Of a DNA stretch of 64,000 nucleotides, positions 45,988 through 55,363 are shown one piece after another; within the stretch, counting starts at the first letter, position 1, and each line of letters opens with the position of its first letter. The stretch comes from Shewanella schlegeliana (lineage in GTDB: Bacteria > Pseudomonadota > Gammaproteobacteria > Enterobacterales > Shewanellaceae): contig NZ_JAESVD010000002.1 of the NCBI RefSeq assembly GCF_016765635.1, positions 372,001 to 436,000 on the forward strand, read 5' to 3'. The notes below the pieces were generated by a model, which saw only the letters and a list, made by a program, of their open reading frames with translations, was not told where the DNA came from and searched no databases. The position numbers and the translations under genes are program-made.

Positions 45988-46449
45988 ATGGAAGCCCCAT
46001 TTCAAAGAGACTCTCTCGATAACCAAATCTTGTCTGCTTTAATGAAAGAAGCCAGAACGCCTTTCGCCGAGCTGGCTAAACGCTTCGGCGTCAGTGCGGG
46101 AACTATCCATGTTCGCGTTGAGAAGATGAAACAGGCGGGCATCATCACTGGGGCACAAATTACCGTTAACCCTAAAGCCTTAGGCTACGATGTATGCTGT
46201 TTTATCGGTATTAACTTAAAGAGCGCCGGTGACTACCCAGCCGCCATCTCAAAGCTCAATGCATTAGAAGAGGTGGTTGAGGCCTATTACACCACTGGTA
46301 ACTACAGTGTATTTGTAAAGGTAATGTGCCAGTCTATCGACGGACTGCAGCATGTATTGATTAATCGTATACAATCTATCGATGAGATCCAATCGACCGA
46401 AACACTCATTAGTTTACAAAACCCTATCGTACGGGCAGTTAAGCCTTAA
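45988..46449 (+). CDS. asnC: AsnC transcription regulator (Lrp/AsnC family)
   Basis: 153 residues (E. coli AsnC 152). An N-terminal helix-turn-helix (FAELAKRFGVSAGTIHVRVEKM) and a C-terminal RAM ligand domain (EEVVEAYYTTGNYSVFVKVM). Very close to E. coli AsnC by eye, including GTIHVRVEKMKQAGIITGA and IDEIQSTETLI. In E. coli it activates asnA and responds to asparagine; no asnA is in this window. Confidence 0.93.
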   Translation: MEAPFQRDSLDNQILSALMKEARTPFAELAKRFGVSAGTIHVRVEKMKQAGIITGAQITVNPKALGYDVCCFIGINLKSAGDYPAAISKLNALEEVVEAYYTTGNYSVFVKVMCQSIDGLQHVLINRIQSIDEIQSTETLISLQNPIVRAVKP

Positions 46450-46491
46450 AACGAATAGAAATAAGTTAGAAGTATTAATCATTGCATCTAA

Positions 46492-46531
46492 ATGTGTCAA
46501 AAACAGTTACAAAACACTTTTTTTGACACAT
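46492..46531 (+). repeat. Long inverted repeat between asnC and the subtilase gene
   Basis: ATGTGTCAAAAA (46492-46503) and TTTTTGACACAT (46520-46531), perfect 12-bp arms around a 16-base loop. It may end asnC transcription or act as an operator for the subtilase promoter. Confidence 0.65.
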
Positions 46532-46661
46532 CTGTTATCAATTATAGCTTTTTATGTTACAACCTTGTCAACCGACTCGTTCGGGGAACTAAAAAAGCAA
46601 GAAAATAATAAAAGTATGACCACGCCTATGTAGGTCTAGGCAAATTGACGAGGAAAACGTT

Positions 46662-49600
46662 GTGAAAACTAAATTATCTATCGCTATTTCGGCTGCGCTA
46701 CTCTCCAGCACCGCAATAGCTGCAAATACTCAATACACTGCAAAAACTTATGCGCCTGAAATCCTATCCGCTGAACAATACAAAAAATCTCAATCAGCTC
46801 CCAGTCAAGTAGCACCTCAAAGATTTATTGTTGAATTAGAGTCTCCCGCGCTTTCAATGTATAAAGGTGGGAGCTCTTCATTTACAGCTACCACTCCGAC
46901 AAAGAAGGGGCAAAAAGTAGATCTTCACTCTGCTGAAGCTAAATCTTACGCAAGTCACCTTGTACAGGAACAGAATAAATTTGCGTCTGCACTTTCACAA
47001 ATATCTGCAAACTCTGTAGTGGAGCGTCAATTTCAAACACTATTTAATGGTGTCACGATTGCTGGGCAAGGCTTATCTATCGAGCAGTTAATGGCTATTC
47101 CTGGTGTTAAAGCTGTTTATCCGGAAGCCATGTATGAGATAAACATGGACGCATCCCTTGAGGTTATCAATAGCCAAGCAATGTGGACTGCCGTTGAAGG
47201 TATGGAGAATGCTGGTAAAGGCATTAGAGTTGCAGTTATCGATGGCGGTATCCGACCAGAAAACCCCATGTTTGCAGATGATGGTTTTGATGCACCAACA
47301 GGGGCGATGCCTACTGATGATTACTGTTCAACTGTTGATACAACTTTTTGTAATAACAAATTGATCGTTGCGCGTTGGTCACAACCAACATTCCCAGTAT
47401 GTGCCGACGAATATATGAGTCCATTAGGCTTTGGTGGTCACGGTACTCACGTTGCAGGTACAGCTGTAGGTAACAAAGTTAACACTACTTTTAAAGACGT
47501 TGATGTTGAACTTTCAGGTGTTGCTCCAGCAGCATACTTGATGTCTTATAAAGCACTCTATTCTAAAGCTGATTGCTCCGGCGGTTCAGGTTCTAACATT
47601 ATGTTGATGGAAGCCCTAGAACATGCTGTTAACGATGGTGCAGACGTCATTAACAACTCTTGGGGGGGCGGAGCGGGTGGCGATCCCGCAAACAGTCCAT
47701 ATAAGACAATGTTTGAAGCTGCTGAAGCTGCAGGTATCGTTGTAGTCACTGCTGCGGGCAATGATGGTAACGGAGCTAAAACAATTGGCTGTCCTGCATG
47801 TATCGAATCTGGTATTAGTGTAGCAAATAGTACAACTGGCCGATTCTTTGCTAATAGCTTTAATGCGGGTGGTGAAGACCTACTTGCTATTGAAGGCAAT
47901 AATGGGTTGCTAGAAGCCGATATTGCCCTGCCAATTATTGCTTCAATAAATGTTAACTCAGACAACTTTGAAGGTTGCACAGCATTTGATGCTGATGCTT
48001 TTAAGGGCAGTATCGCACTCATTTCTCGTGGATCTTGCTCTTTTGCTGATAAAGCCGCAAATGCACAAGCTGCAGGCGCAGAGGCCATGGTTGTTTACAA
48101 CAATAAACCTGGCGCACCAATCAGCATGTATATGCCTGATGCAACGCTAGCTTCTGTAATGATTTCACAAGAAGATGGTGAAGGAATCTTAGATTCAGAA
48201 GTCTCATCTGGCACAATTTCAGCGGAAGTTAAGCGCATAGTAGCTCAGTCATTAGCCGATACTATTGCCGCCTCAAGTTCACGCGGTCCAAATGGTAATG
48301 AAAATATTCTAAAGCCAGACTTGGCTGCACCAGGCACAAACATTTTGTCAGCTTACTCTCCAGATGATGGCGGTGAAGACTTCAACATGATCTCTGGAAC
48401 AAGTATGGCGAGTCCACATGTTGCAGGTGCTGCAGCATTGATGACACAGTTGCATCCAGAGTGGTCTGCTAACGATATTAAAACAGCTCTAACCTCAACA
48501 GCTAAAATGGATGGTATTTTAGATGATGACGCGGTAACTCCTGCATCACCATTCGCTATGGGCGCTGGTCGCATGGATTTAGATGCTGCAGCTAAAGCGG
48601 TATTAACATTTGATAAGCCTTCCATTGCTGCAGATTCATGTGTAGGACCTTGCACATTTACTCGTACTGTTTATAACAAGAGCGATGAGAAAACGGCTTG
48701 GACACTATCAGCATCTACAGATAGTGCAGGCATTACTGTTTCACCAACATCACTAGAACTTGAAGCTGGTGCATCAGCTACCTTCACTGTTACTGTTGAC
48801 TCTACATTTACTGAATATGGCTCTTGGATCTTCGGTAACGTCATGATTAAGAGCGATGAAGGTAAACAAGATGCGCACCTTCCTCTTGCTGTTATGGCAA
48901 AAGAATCAAGCGACTCATCGCTTATCTCGACAATGACAAGTGCTACAGATATTGAAGCAAGCGATAAATTCCCAATCAAAGCCGTTGTAAATAACACTGT
49001 TTTTCAAAATACTGTCACAGTTACAGCCTTTGCTCCAGAAGGTACCAAGCTGACTTCAGCCGATGATGTCGTTATCACACCAACTGGTGCAACTGAAAAT
49101 GGTCGGGACGTCAATGAAGAGCTAGGAATGATCACTTGGGTTGGTAAGCTTAACCTTCCTAAAATGGGCACAACGACTGGCACAGGTACTTTCCCGAGTA
49201 TCTTTGATCTTGATTTAGCTTATGTACCTGCCTGTAATAATGGCTGTGACGAAAAGTCATTTACATTCAACACTCCTGAATACAAATACAATGGAGCTAC
49301 ATACTCACAAATTACCATTTCAGATAATGGTATTGCGCTTGTTGGTGGTGGCAGTACATCTGGAACTTGGAACAATAAAGAGTTACCAGATAGCGCTAAT
49401 CCAAACAACATCCTAGCGCCATTCTGGTCTGATTTTGATCTATCTGATGGCAGTGAAACCGATACTGGTGGTGGACAACTAGGTATCCAATTTGTCAATA
49501 CTGGAACCGATGTGTGGATTGTCGTTGAGTGGAAAGATGCTCAATTATACGATGATGCATCTGGTGACAAGTATAGCTTTAGCACTTGGATCCGAACTGG

Positions 49601-50513
49601 TGATAATGAGACGGTGTCATTTAACTACTTCGCTGTTCCAAATATGCCTGCAAACCTAACGATTGGTGCAGAAAACATCGGTGGTACAGTAGGCACAACC
49701 TATCACTACAACGGTGAAGGTAATAGTGTCGCTACAAATGACTTTGTTGATTTAACGAACACAGCTGCTGGTAGTGTAGAGATTAACTATATGGTCGAAT
49801 CAACTACCTTTAATGCTGGTCATACCGATATGGTAGAAGTGGAAGAAGAAGGTACGGCAGAATTTAATGTTCTTGATAATGATATTGGTGGTCAGAAAGT
49901 TGCACGAGCTTCAGTGACGGGTGACGGTATGACAGCACATGCTCAACGTCTTATCGATATCGTTCCTGCAGGTAAATTAGGCATGGTCAAAATAGTTGAC
50001 GAGCCTTCAAATGGTGAAGCGACTGTAAGTGATGATGGCACAGTAACTTATACTCCTAACGTAGATTTCTTTGGTGAAGACAGCTTTAGCTACACTTCAC
50101 AAGATGAAAAAGAAAATACTAACGAAGCGACTCAAGTTCATATTGCCGTAACTAATGTTAATGACGCACCAACTGTAAGCCCATCAGGTATGACGAGCAC
50201 TGAAGGGTTTGTTGTAACAGCAAAAGCAAACGGTCAAGATGTTGATGGTGATAACTTAACTTATACATGGGAGCAAACAGCAGGAACAGATGTAGAGTTT
50301 ACTAATGGTGGCGAGTCTATCTCGTTTACTGCGCCACAAGGAGCTCAAGATCTCGTATTCTCTGTTATTGCATCTGATGGTGAGTTGTCGAGTGAAACAG
50401 CGACTGCAACAATCTCAGTAACAGCTAAAGAAGAGAAATCTTCAGGTGGTTCACTAGGATGGTTAGCACTAGTACTTCTACCATTTGCAGGCCTACGTCG
50501 CCGCAATAAGTAA
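46662..50513 (+). CDS. Secreted subtilisin-family (S8) serine protease with GlyGly-CTERM anchor
   Basis: 1283 residues, GTG start with GAGGA upstream. Order: Sec signal (1-20); inhibitor I9-type propeptide (about 50-165); S8 catalytic domain with Asp194 (VAVIDGG), His260 (GGHGTHVAGT) and Ser581 (GTSMASPHVAG); a protease-associated (PA) domain inserted at about 400-520; β-rich and Fn3-like domains; a cadherin-like repeat with VNDAP (near 1165); and a C-terminal GlyGly-CTERM tail (SSGGSLGWLALVLLPFAGLR). The tail predicts type II secretion and rhombosortase processing to the cell surface. Codon and base use are more AT-rich than flanking genes. Ends at a strong terminator. Confidence 0.93.
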   Translation: MKTKLSIAISAALLSSTAIAANTQYTAKTYAPEILSAEQYKKSQSAPSQVAPQRFIVELESPALSMYKGGSSSFTATTPTKKGQKVDLHSAEAKSYASHLVQEQNKFASALSQISANSVVERQFQTLFNGVTIAGQGLSIEQLMAIPGVKAVYPEAMYEINMDASLEVINSQAMWTAVEGMENAGKGIRVAVIDGGIRPENPMFADDGFDAPTGAMPTDDYCSTVDTTFCNNKLIVARWSQPTFPVCADEYMSPLGFGGHGTHVAGTAVGNKVNTTFKDVDVELSGVAPAAYLMSYKALYSKADCSGGSGSNIMLMEALEHAVNDGADVINNSWGGGAGGDPANSPYKTMFEAAEAAGIVVVTAAGNDGNGAKTIGCPACIESGISVANSTTGRFFANSFNAGGEDLLAIEGNNGLLEADIALPIIASINVNSDNFEGCTAFDADAFKGSIALISRGSCSFADKAANAQAAGAEAMVVYNNKPGAPISMYMPDATLASVMISQEDGEGILDSEVSSGTISAEVKRIVAQSLADTIAASSSRGPNGNENILKPDLAAPGTNILSAYSPDDGGEDFNMISGTSMASPHVAGAAALMTQLHPEWSANDIKTALTSTAKMDGILDDDAVTPASPFAMGAGRMDLDAAAKAVLTFDKPSIAADSCVGPCTFTRTVYNKSDEKTAWTLSASTDSAGITVSPTSLELEAGASATFTVTVDSTFTEYGSWIFGNVMIKSDEGKQDAHLPLAVMAKESSDSSLISTMTSATDIEASDKFPIKAVVNNTVFQNTVTVTAFAPEGTKLTSADDVVITPTGATENGRDVNEELGMITWVGKLNLPKMGTTTGTGTFPSIFDLDLAYVPACNNGCDEKSFTFNTPEYKYNGATYSQITISDNGIALVGGGSTSGTWNNKELPDSANPNNILAPFWSDFDLSDGSETDTGGGQLGIQFVNTGTDVWIVVEWKDAQLYDDASGDKYSFSTWIRTGDNETVSFNYFAVPNMPANLTIGAENIGGTVGTTYHYNGEGNSVATNDFVDLTNTAAGSVEINYMVESTTFNAGHTDMVEVEEEGTAEFNVLDNDIGGQKVARASVTGDGMTAHAQRLIDIVPAGKLGMVKIVDEPSNGEATVSDDGTVTYTPNVDFFGEDSFSYTSQDEKENTNEATQVHIAVTNVNDAPTVSPSGMTSTEGFVVTAKANGQDVDGDNLTYTWEQTAGTDVEFTNGGESISFTAPQGAQDLVFSVIASDGELSSETATATISVTAKEEKSSGGSLGWLALVLLPFAGLRRRNK

Positions 50514-50532
50514 TAATCACTAAGTATTAACT

Positions 50533-50561
50533 AAAAAAGGGAGCCACTGGCTCCCTTTTTT
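50533..50561 (+). terminator. Intrinsic terminator, bidirectional
   Basis: AAAAAAGGGAGCC-ACT-GGCTCCCTTTTTT between the convergent subtilase and M14 genes. Confidence 0.9.
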
Positions 50562-50585
50562 AGTCGCTAAAATCTAATAAATAAA

Positions 50586-51692
50586 CTACAGCTCAAACAG
50601 ATTAGTCATTACCTTGTAGAGTTCTGTGCCTTGATAGACTGAAGCCGAGGCAAAATGCAGGATTGGCACACAGTCTTGCTTAAGATAGAGCGATGTAAAC
50701 TCCTTATCTGTGCCATACAGATCCAGCCTTAAGATATTTGCTAAGGCCTCACCCTCTTGCAATGGCTCCCCCAGCTCAGCCTTATACTCAACCATGCCTG
50801 CCGTTGGCGCGTGAAACTTCTTATAGTCTTTCAGATAACAGCCAAATCTTGGCATTCTTGCCGGCTCAACCTTATCGTCGATCACGCCGCGATGGCTTAA
50901 GTAAGCCAAGATCCCTTGCGCATCGTTAAGGGCATCACTCATATCAATACGCTCTTGGCTGGCTAACTCCAAGGTAAATGCCGACACAGGTACATCTAAA
51001 ACTCGCCCCTGTGATTGTGCGTATTCAGCCAACTGCCACCAAGGACAAAACGCCGCTTCATCCATGGCGCCGCCAAAGTCATTGGGGATCACCAGAGTAA
51101 AGGGAATGGAGAAAAACGCGGCTGAAGCGACATCATATTCAGGGCAATACATATGCTTGCAGGACTTAGGGCCGGTATGCAGATCGATAACAATATCGGC
51201 AGCATGAGCCATAGACTGCAAGGTTACCGCAAGACGTTTTCCCGTGGTCACGCCCCACTCACTGTTAAGGTGCGCCTGACACGACTCAATTAACTGCAAG
51301 TGATATGCCTGAATCAACGCCTTGTCATCTAAATGAGCATGTTCTTGATACCAACTTGCCACATCAACTTGATGATCGAGATACTCTCTATTCCAGTTAA
51401 CGCCAGTGATAGGATCGAAGCGCCCCAAGGTAAACTCACCGCTTTTTTGATTAATCCCTAACGGATTAGCCAAGGGAAGTAAGGTTACCTCCCCCTTAAC
51501 GTCCATTGTCTCCAGCAGCTTCATCAGCTGAAAAATTACTGCGTTACCCTGCACCTCAGCACCATGCACATTGGCTTGAATAAATACACTTGGCGCACTC
51601 AGGTCTTGTGCAGGAAGTTGGTAAACAGGCACATTCAGCTCCTGCCCCGTAGCCAACTCGCCTACCTTCAGGCTAGTTTGGGTAAATTTCAT
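50586..51692 (-). CDS. M14-type succinylglutamate desuccinylase/aspartoacylase family protein
   Basis: About 368 residues, cytoplasmic zinc enzyme of the AstE/ASPA group. Zinc ligands read as QANVHGAEVQG (His-x-x-Glu) and VIDLHTGPKSCKHM (His). It lacks the true AstE context (no ast operon), so the acylated substrate is unknown. ATG at 51692. Lies 36 bases downstream of lysC on the same strand, so it is likely transcribed from the riboswitch-controlled lysC promoter, hinting at a lysine- or aspartate-pathway link. Convergent with the subtilase. Confidence 0.84.
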   Translation of the reverse strand: MKFTQTSLKVGELATGQELNVPVYQLPAQDLSAPSVFIQANVHGAEVQGNAVIFQLMKLLETMDVKGEVTLLPLANPLGINQKSGEFTLGRFDPITGVNWNREYLDHQVDVASWYQEHAHLDDKALIQAYHLQLIESCQAHLNSEWGVTTGKRLAVTLQSMAHAADIVIDLHTGPKSCKHMYCPEYDVASAAFFSIPFTLVIPNDFGGAMDEAAFCPWWQLAEYAQSQGRVLDVPVSAFTLELASQERIDMSDALNDAQGILAYLSHRGVIDDKVEPARMPRFGCYLKDYKKFHAPTAGMVEYKAELGEPLQEGEALANILRLDLYGTDKEFTSLYLKQDCVPILHFASASVYQGTELYKVMTNLFEL

Positions 51693-51728
51693 CAATGACT
51701 CGGCTCCCAGCTCATCTCTATCTGTTAT

Positions 51729-53114
51729 CTAGGCTTCAAATAGGTTTTCATGCAGGGCGCGAATCACATTTGCCGCCTCTGATTCATCCACTAAGATACA
51801 CAAGTTATGGGGGCTGGCGCCTTGACAGATCATGCGTACATTGTAAGTTTCTAGCACTTCAAATACCCGGCGGCACACTCCCGCGGTCGAGGCGATGTTA
51901 TTACCGATCACCGCCACTAGAGCCAAACCATCTTCGACCCGCACTCGGCAGTGCTGAGATAACTCCTGCAGCAGTGCCTCACTTAACAAGCCTTGCCCAC
52001 TTGAGTCAGAACCCGTTTTATCTAATGTCAGTGCAACGTTAACCTCTGAGGTGGTGATCAAGTCGACACTGATCTTATGCCGAGCTAAAGTCGCAAACGT
52101 CTCGGCGAGGAAGCCCTGCGCATGTAGCATCTGTAAGCTGTGTAGATTGAGTAGGGTTTGATCGCGGCGCACCGCAACGGCGCGATAAACAGGCTCGCTT
52201 TCAACCTTATGGCGGATCCAAGTACCACCCTGCTCTGGTGCCCAGCTTGAGCCAACAAAGACCTGAATCTTTTGCCTAACCGCAGGTAAGATGGTTGCAG
52301 GGTGTAAAACCTTGGCACCAAACGTCGCCATCTCGGCAGCCTCGTTAAAGCTGATTTCGGCTATCGGGCTCGCATTGGGAGCCAGTCGAGGGTCAGTAGT
52401 GTAGATCCCCGCAACATCGGTCCAGATCTCAACCGCATAGGCTTGCAGTGCCTCGGCTAGCAATGCCGCCGAGTAATCACTACCACCACGGCCAAGGGTT
52501 GTGGTGTGACCTTCACTATCGGCGCCCACAAAACCTTGAGTCACTATCACCTGCTCAGCAAGTAATGGTTGAAGATGGATTTGCGCCAATTCAGCAATTT
52601 GTTCGATTTGCGGTTCTGCTCGGCCATAATGGCTATCGGTTCTAAGGACTTGGCGCACATCAAAAGCCGATGCGCTCGCCCCTTTTTCTCGCAATACCGC
52701 GGCAAAAAATATTGAAGAGCACATCTCACCTTGAGATAAGAGCTCATCCATTACAGCCTTGTCGCGAGTCAGCTTTAGTCGCTCCACGAGAGTCGAGATA
52801 TGGCTGAGGGTGCGATCAATTTTTGCGGCCACATCGCTAGGGTTACCCAATTTATCTAAAATTTGATATTGGATTGAGGCGATCTTCTTGATCAGCGCCT
52901 TTGACTCATCACTACTGGTTTCAGCCTGAGTGAGCGCGACTAATTGATTAGTGACACCACTCGATGCGCTCACTACCACTACGCGGGTTTGTGGATTAGC
53001 AATGATAATATCGGCGCAGCGCTGCATGGCGTCAAAATCGGCCACCGACGTGCCACCGAACTTGGCGACAGTTAACTGAGAAACATATGTTACAGATTCT
53101 GATGCTATAGACAC
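51729..53114 (-). CDS. lysC: Lysine-sensitive aspartokinase III
   Basis: Phosphorylates aspartate, the first step to lysine, threonine and methionine. About 461 residues. N-terminal kinase motif LTVAKFGGTSVADFDAM; TTLGRGGSDYSAALLAEAL and EIWTDVAGIYTTDPRLAP complete the kinase; two ACT domains follow (about 320-455; the last includes VAVIGNNIASTAGVCRRVFEVLE). A GTG at 53114 has GGAGG seven bases upstream, much better than the in-frame GTG at 53150. The long leader contains a lysine riboswitch, fitting lysine feedback. Confidence 0.94.
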   Translation of the reverse strand: MSIASESVTYVSQLTVAKFGGTSVADFDAMQRCADIIIANPQTRVVVVSASSGVTNQLVALTQAETSSDESKALIKKIASIQYQILDKLGNPSDVAAKIDRTLSHISTLVERLKLTRDKAVMDELLSQGEMCSSIFFAAVLREKGASASAFDVRQVLRTDSHYGRAEPQIEQIAELAQIHLQPLLAEQVIVTQGFVGADSEGHTTTLGRGGSDYSAALLAEALQAYAVEIWTDVAGIYTTDPRLAPNASPIAEISFNEAAEMATFGAKVLHPATILPAVRQKIQVFVGSSWAPEQGGTWIRHKVESEPVYRAVAVRRDQTLLNLHSLQMLHAQGFLAETFATLARHKISVDLITTSEVNVALTLDKTGSDSSGQGLLSEALLQELSQHCRVRVEDGLALVAVIGNNIASTAGVCRRVFEVLETYNVRMICQGASPHNLCILVDESEAANVIRALHENLFEA

Positions 53115-53189
53115 AGTACCGCCTCCATACAAATTAGAGATGGCTGACACACGCAGAAATGGGTATTTTGAATAACTAACATGAAATAA

Positions 53190-53216
53190 GCTCCGAACTA
53201 ACTTCGTTCGAAGAGC
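53190..53216 (-). terminator. Expression-platform hairpin of the lysine riboswitch
   Basis: On the - strand GCTC-TT-CGAAC-loop-GTTCG-GAGC followed by TTATTTC. Its 5' arm overlaps a CACCAG-GCTCT segment (53212-53222) that can instead pair with the 3' P1 strand of the aptamer (AGAGC-TT-CTGGTG, 53262-53274). The two pairings exclude each other, as expected of the switch. Confidence 0.65.
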
Positions 53217-53264
53217 CTGGTGCTATTGATTGCACCCCAAAAGATGGGACAAAGCGATCGTCAC

Positions 53265-53437
53265 CAGAAGCTCTCCACCATAATAAACCTAGGTGACAAT
53301 CGACAGGATTCAGCCTGAACAACCAACATTCAAGCCAGACCAAATGGCTATGAATATCTCGGCGCTAATCTCCCTCATAAGTCATCACAGGGTCTTGGTC
53401 CCCTCAAACTTACTACCTAGTTAGCGCTCCTCTTCTG
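53265..53437 (-). ncRNA. Lysine riboswitch (L-box) upstream of lysC
   Basis: The aptamer is read on the - strand. The P1 pair CAGAAG/CTTCTG closes it at 53432-53437 and 53265-53270. Inside are the L-box landmarks AGAGGAGCGC, AGTAAGTTTGAGGGG, GAGATTAGCGCCGA, GTTGTTCAGGCTGAATCCTG, TTGTCACC and GGTGGAGAGCTTCTGG in the family order. It binds free lysine and represses lysC and the genes behind it. Distance from aptamer to lysC start is about 150 bases, which holds the expression platform. Confidence 0.95.
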
Positions 53438-53612
53438 TACTTGTTTTGTATAAGGCCGTTTTCTCTAAAACAATAGCTGCTTTGTATACAAAATAAGAGT
53501 TCAAAAAATATCAAAAAATAACCAATCAAGTCAACGTAAATATAAACTGATTTAGTTTTATACAAGTTCAGGTCGAAAACCATGCAAAAAGGTCTGCTCA
53601 GCTGAACAATAA

Positions 53613-54041
53613 TCAAACAATATCAGGAAACTCCTGCACTCTATTAACTCTAAGCGAAAAGGCACCAAGAAAGGCCTCCTCTTTCGCCAGTAAGCAAGGT
53701 ACGAGCTGTAGCTTATCCGCTTCAACATAATAAATAGCATTTTGATTAAACAGGCGTCCAAGCTCGATAGCCGACGCCTTATCGGTTGCCACTACCCAGC
53801 TCTTCTCCATATGCTTCCTATCCTGAGATGAGCCAATCATTGCGCGATAAGGCAAGCCCAATCTGTATATTTCATGTTGAAGTTGGCGGTCTAAAAGACC
53901 ATTTTGGCAAGGGGTCAGAACCTCCCCTCTGGGGTTATGGGCAGTGATAATAGCGAACGATAGCTGCGAGGACAGGGATTGAGTAAGCAGAAATTCAGTT
54001 TCTTTATAATAGCGCCACAGGGTTTCAACAGAGTCATTCAT
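53613..54041 (-). CDS. DUF3293 domain protein
   Basis: About 143 residues, cytoplasmic. Domain hallmarks: LSFAIITAHNPRGEVLT near the N-terminus, NGLLDRQLQHEI, and SWVVATDKASAIELGRLFNQNAIYYVEADKLQLVP towards the end, all typical of DUF3293. No function is known. ATG at 54041 lies behind GGAGAA; the in-frame extension to 54167 is not supported. Sits between lysC and arcA. Confidence 0.75.
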   Translation of the reverse strand: MNDSVETLWRYYKETEFLLTQSLSSQLSFAIITAHNPRGEVLTPCQNGLLDRQLQHEIYRLGLPYRAMIGSSQDRKHMEKSWVVATDKASAIELGRLFNQNAIYYVEADKLQLVPCLLAKEEAFLGAFSLRVNRVQEFPDIV

Positions 54042-54605
54042 TGCTAACAATTTCTCCAATTTAGGTGCAATTATTATAGCAAACTCGTAAGCGCCTCCTA
54101 GCATCGTGATATAGGTCACTATTTGGAAATTAGCCATTTTCAATAAAATCAATGACATAATTTTCAAAAAGTGATCTAAATCATATCGTAGAGGAATTTT
54201 GTTAACATTTCATTTGTTAACAAATGCCTAAAACGAGTACAATAAGGCTTGTTGATTGACTCATACTGTATACATGTAACGAACACATTTTGTTACACAT
54301 ATCTGAAACAGATAGAAGAGTAATCCACACAGCTGTATCAAATGTGATCTATGTTTTGACTTAACATTTAAACTCCATAAAAAACGGTAGTTAAGGAACT
54401 TTTTCCTACAATTGTTAATCGAAGTTTATACAGTTCACGTTTTTCCATATGTGAGATACCCATACTTTGCTTATCATGCAGTGTGTTGCTGTTTCGAACC
54501 AAATTTGAAAGCACCTACGTGTATCAGTGATTTATCAGCATAACTAGATGGAGTATAAATATTATTATACTCATGGTTAGAATTGACAGAGATTAGGTAA
54601 TTAAT
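54042..54605. promoter_or_regulatory. arcA upstream region
   Basis: 564 bases between divergent genes. Visible elements: a CRP/FNR-like dyad AGTGATCTAAATCATA (54170-54185); a perfect inverted repeat TTGTTAACA / TGTTAACAA (54199-54207 and 54215-54223); and a left half CRP site AAATGTGATCTA (54340-54351). Such a long leader before a global redox regulator fits several control inputs. No transcript start can be assigned. Confidence 0.45.
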
Positions 54606-55322
54606 ATGCAAAACCCGCACATTCTGATTGTTGAAGATGAAGCAGTAACAAGAAACACACTTAGAAGTATTTTTGAAGCAGAAGGATATGTGGTAACGGA
54701 AGCCAATGACGGCGCTGAAATGCATAAGGCTATGCAAGACAACAAAGTTAACTTGGTCGTTATGGATATTAACTTACCAGGCAAAAACGGTCTTTTACTA
54801 GCTCGTGAACTTCGTGAAATTAATAATATCGGTCTAATCTTCCTAACGGGCCGTGATAACGAAGTAGACAAGATTCTAGGTCTTGAAATTGGTGCAGATG
54901 ATTATATCACTAAGCCATTCAACCCACGTGAATTGACTATCCGTGCTCGTAACCTATTAACTCGCGTTAATAGCACAGGGACAGATTCAGAAGAGAAAAG
55001 CGCAGTTGAGTTCTACCGTTTCAACGGTTGGAGCCTTGAAATCAACAGCCGTTCTCTAGTAAGCCCACAAGGTGAGTCATACAAGCTACCACGCAGTGAG
55101 TTCCGCGCGATGCTTCACTTTGTTGAAAACCCAGGCAAGATCCTAAGCCGTGCAGACCTTCTAATGAAGATGACTGGCCGCGAACTTAAGCCACATGACC
55201 GTACTGTTGACGTAACAATCCGTCGTATCCGTAAGCACTTCGAAAGCTTGCCAGATACGCCAGAAATCATCGCAACTATTCACGGTGAAGGTTACCGTTT
55301 CTGCGGTAGCTTAGAAGATTAA
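54606..55322 (+). CDS. arcA: Aerobic respiration response regulator ArcA
   Basis: OmpR-family response regulator of 238 residues (E. coli ArcA 238) that controls respiration genes by oxygen state. Receiver domain 1-120: acidic pocket ILIVEDEA, phospho-acceptor Asp54 in [12 protein letters not shown], switch Thr/Lys in IFLTGRD and [12 protein letters not shown] winged-helix DNA-binding domain (135-235) ends [14 protein letters not shown] and GEGYRFCG. No arcB-like gene is nearby; in Shewanella the sensor role is split between ArcS and HptA, which lie elsewhere. Confidence 0.96.
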   Translation: MQNPHILIVEDEAVTRNTLRSIFEAEGYVVTEANDGAEMHKAMQDNKVNLVVMDINLPGKNGLLLARELREINNIGLIFLTGRDNEVDKILGLEIGADDYITKPFNPRELTIRARNLLTRVNSTGTDSEEKSAVEFYRFNGWSLEINSRSLVSPQGESYKLPRSEFRAMLHFVENPGKILSRADLLMKMTGRELKPHDRTVDVTIRRIRKHFESLPDTPEIIATIHGEGYRFCGSLED

Positions 55323-55363
55323 TTCTAAGCTTTTCAAGCTGTACTGCTAGCGCAGCAGCAAAT

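Noticed and set aside
47558..48088. 176-codon - strand ORF inside the subtilase gene
   Set aside because: Antisense shadow of a well-supported S8 protease; its low-complexity Ala/Ser/Pro composition is typical of such shadows.
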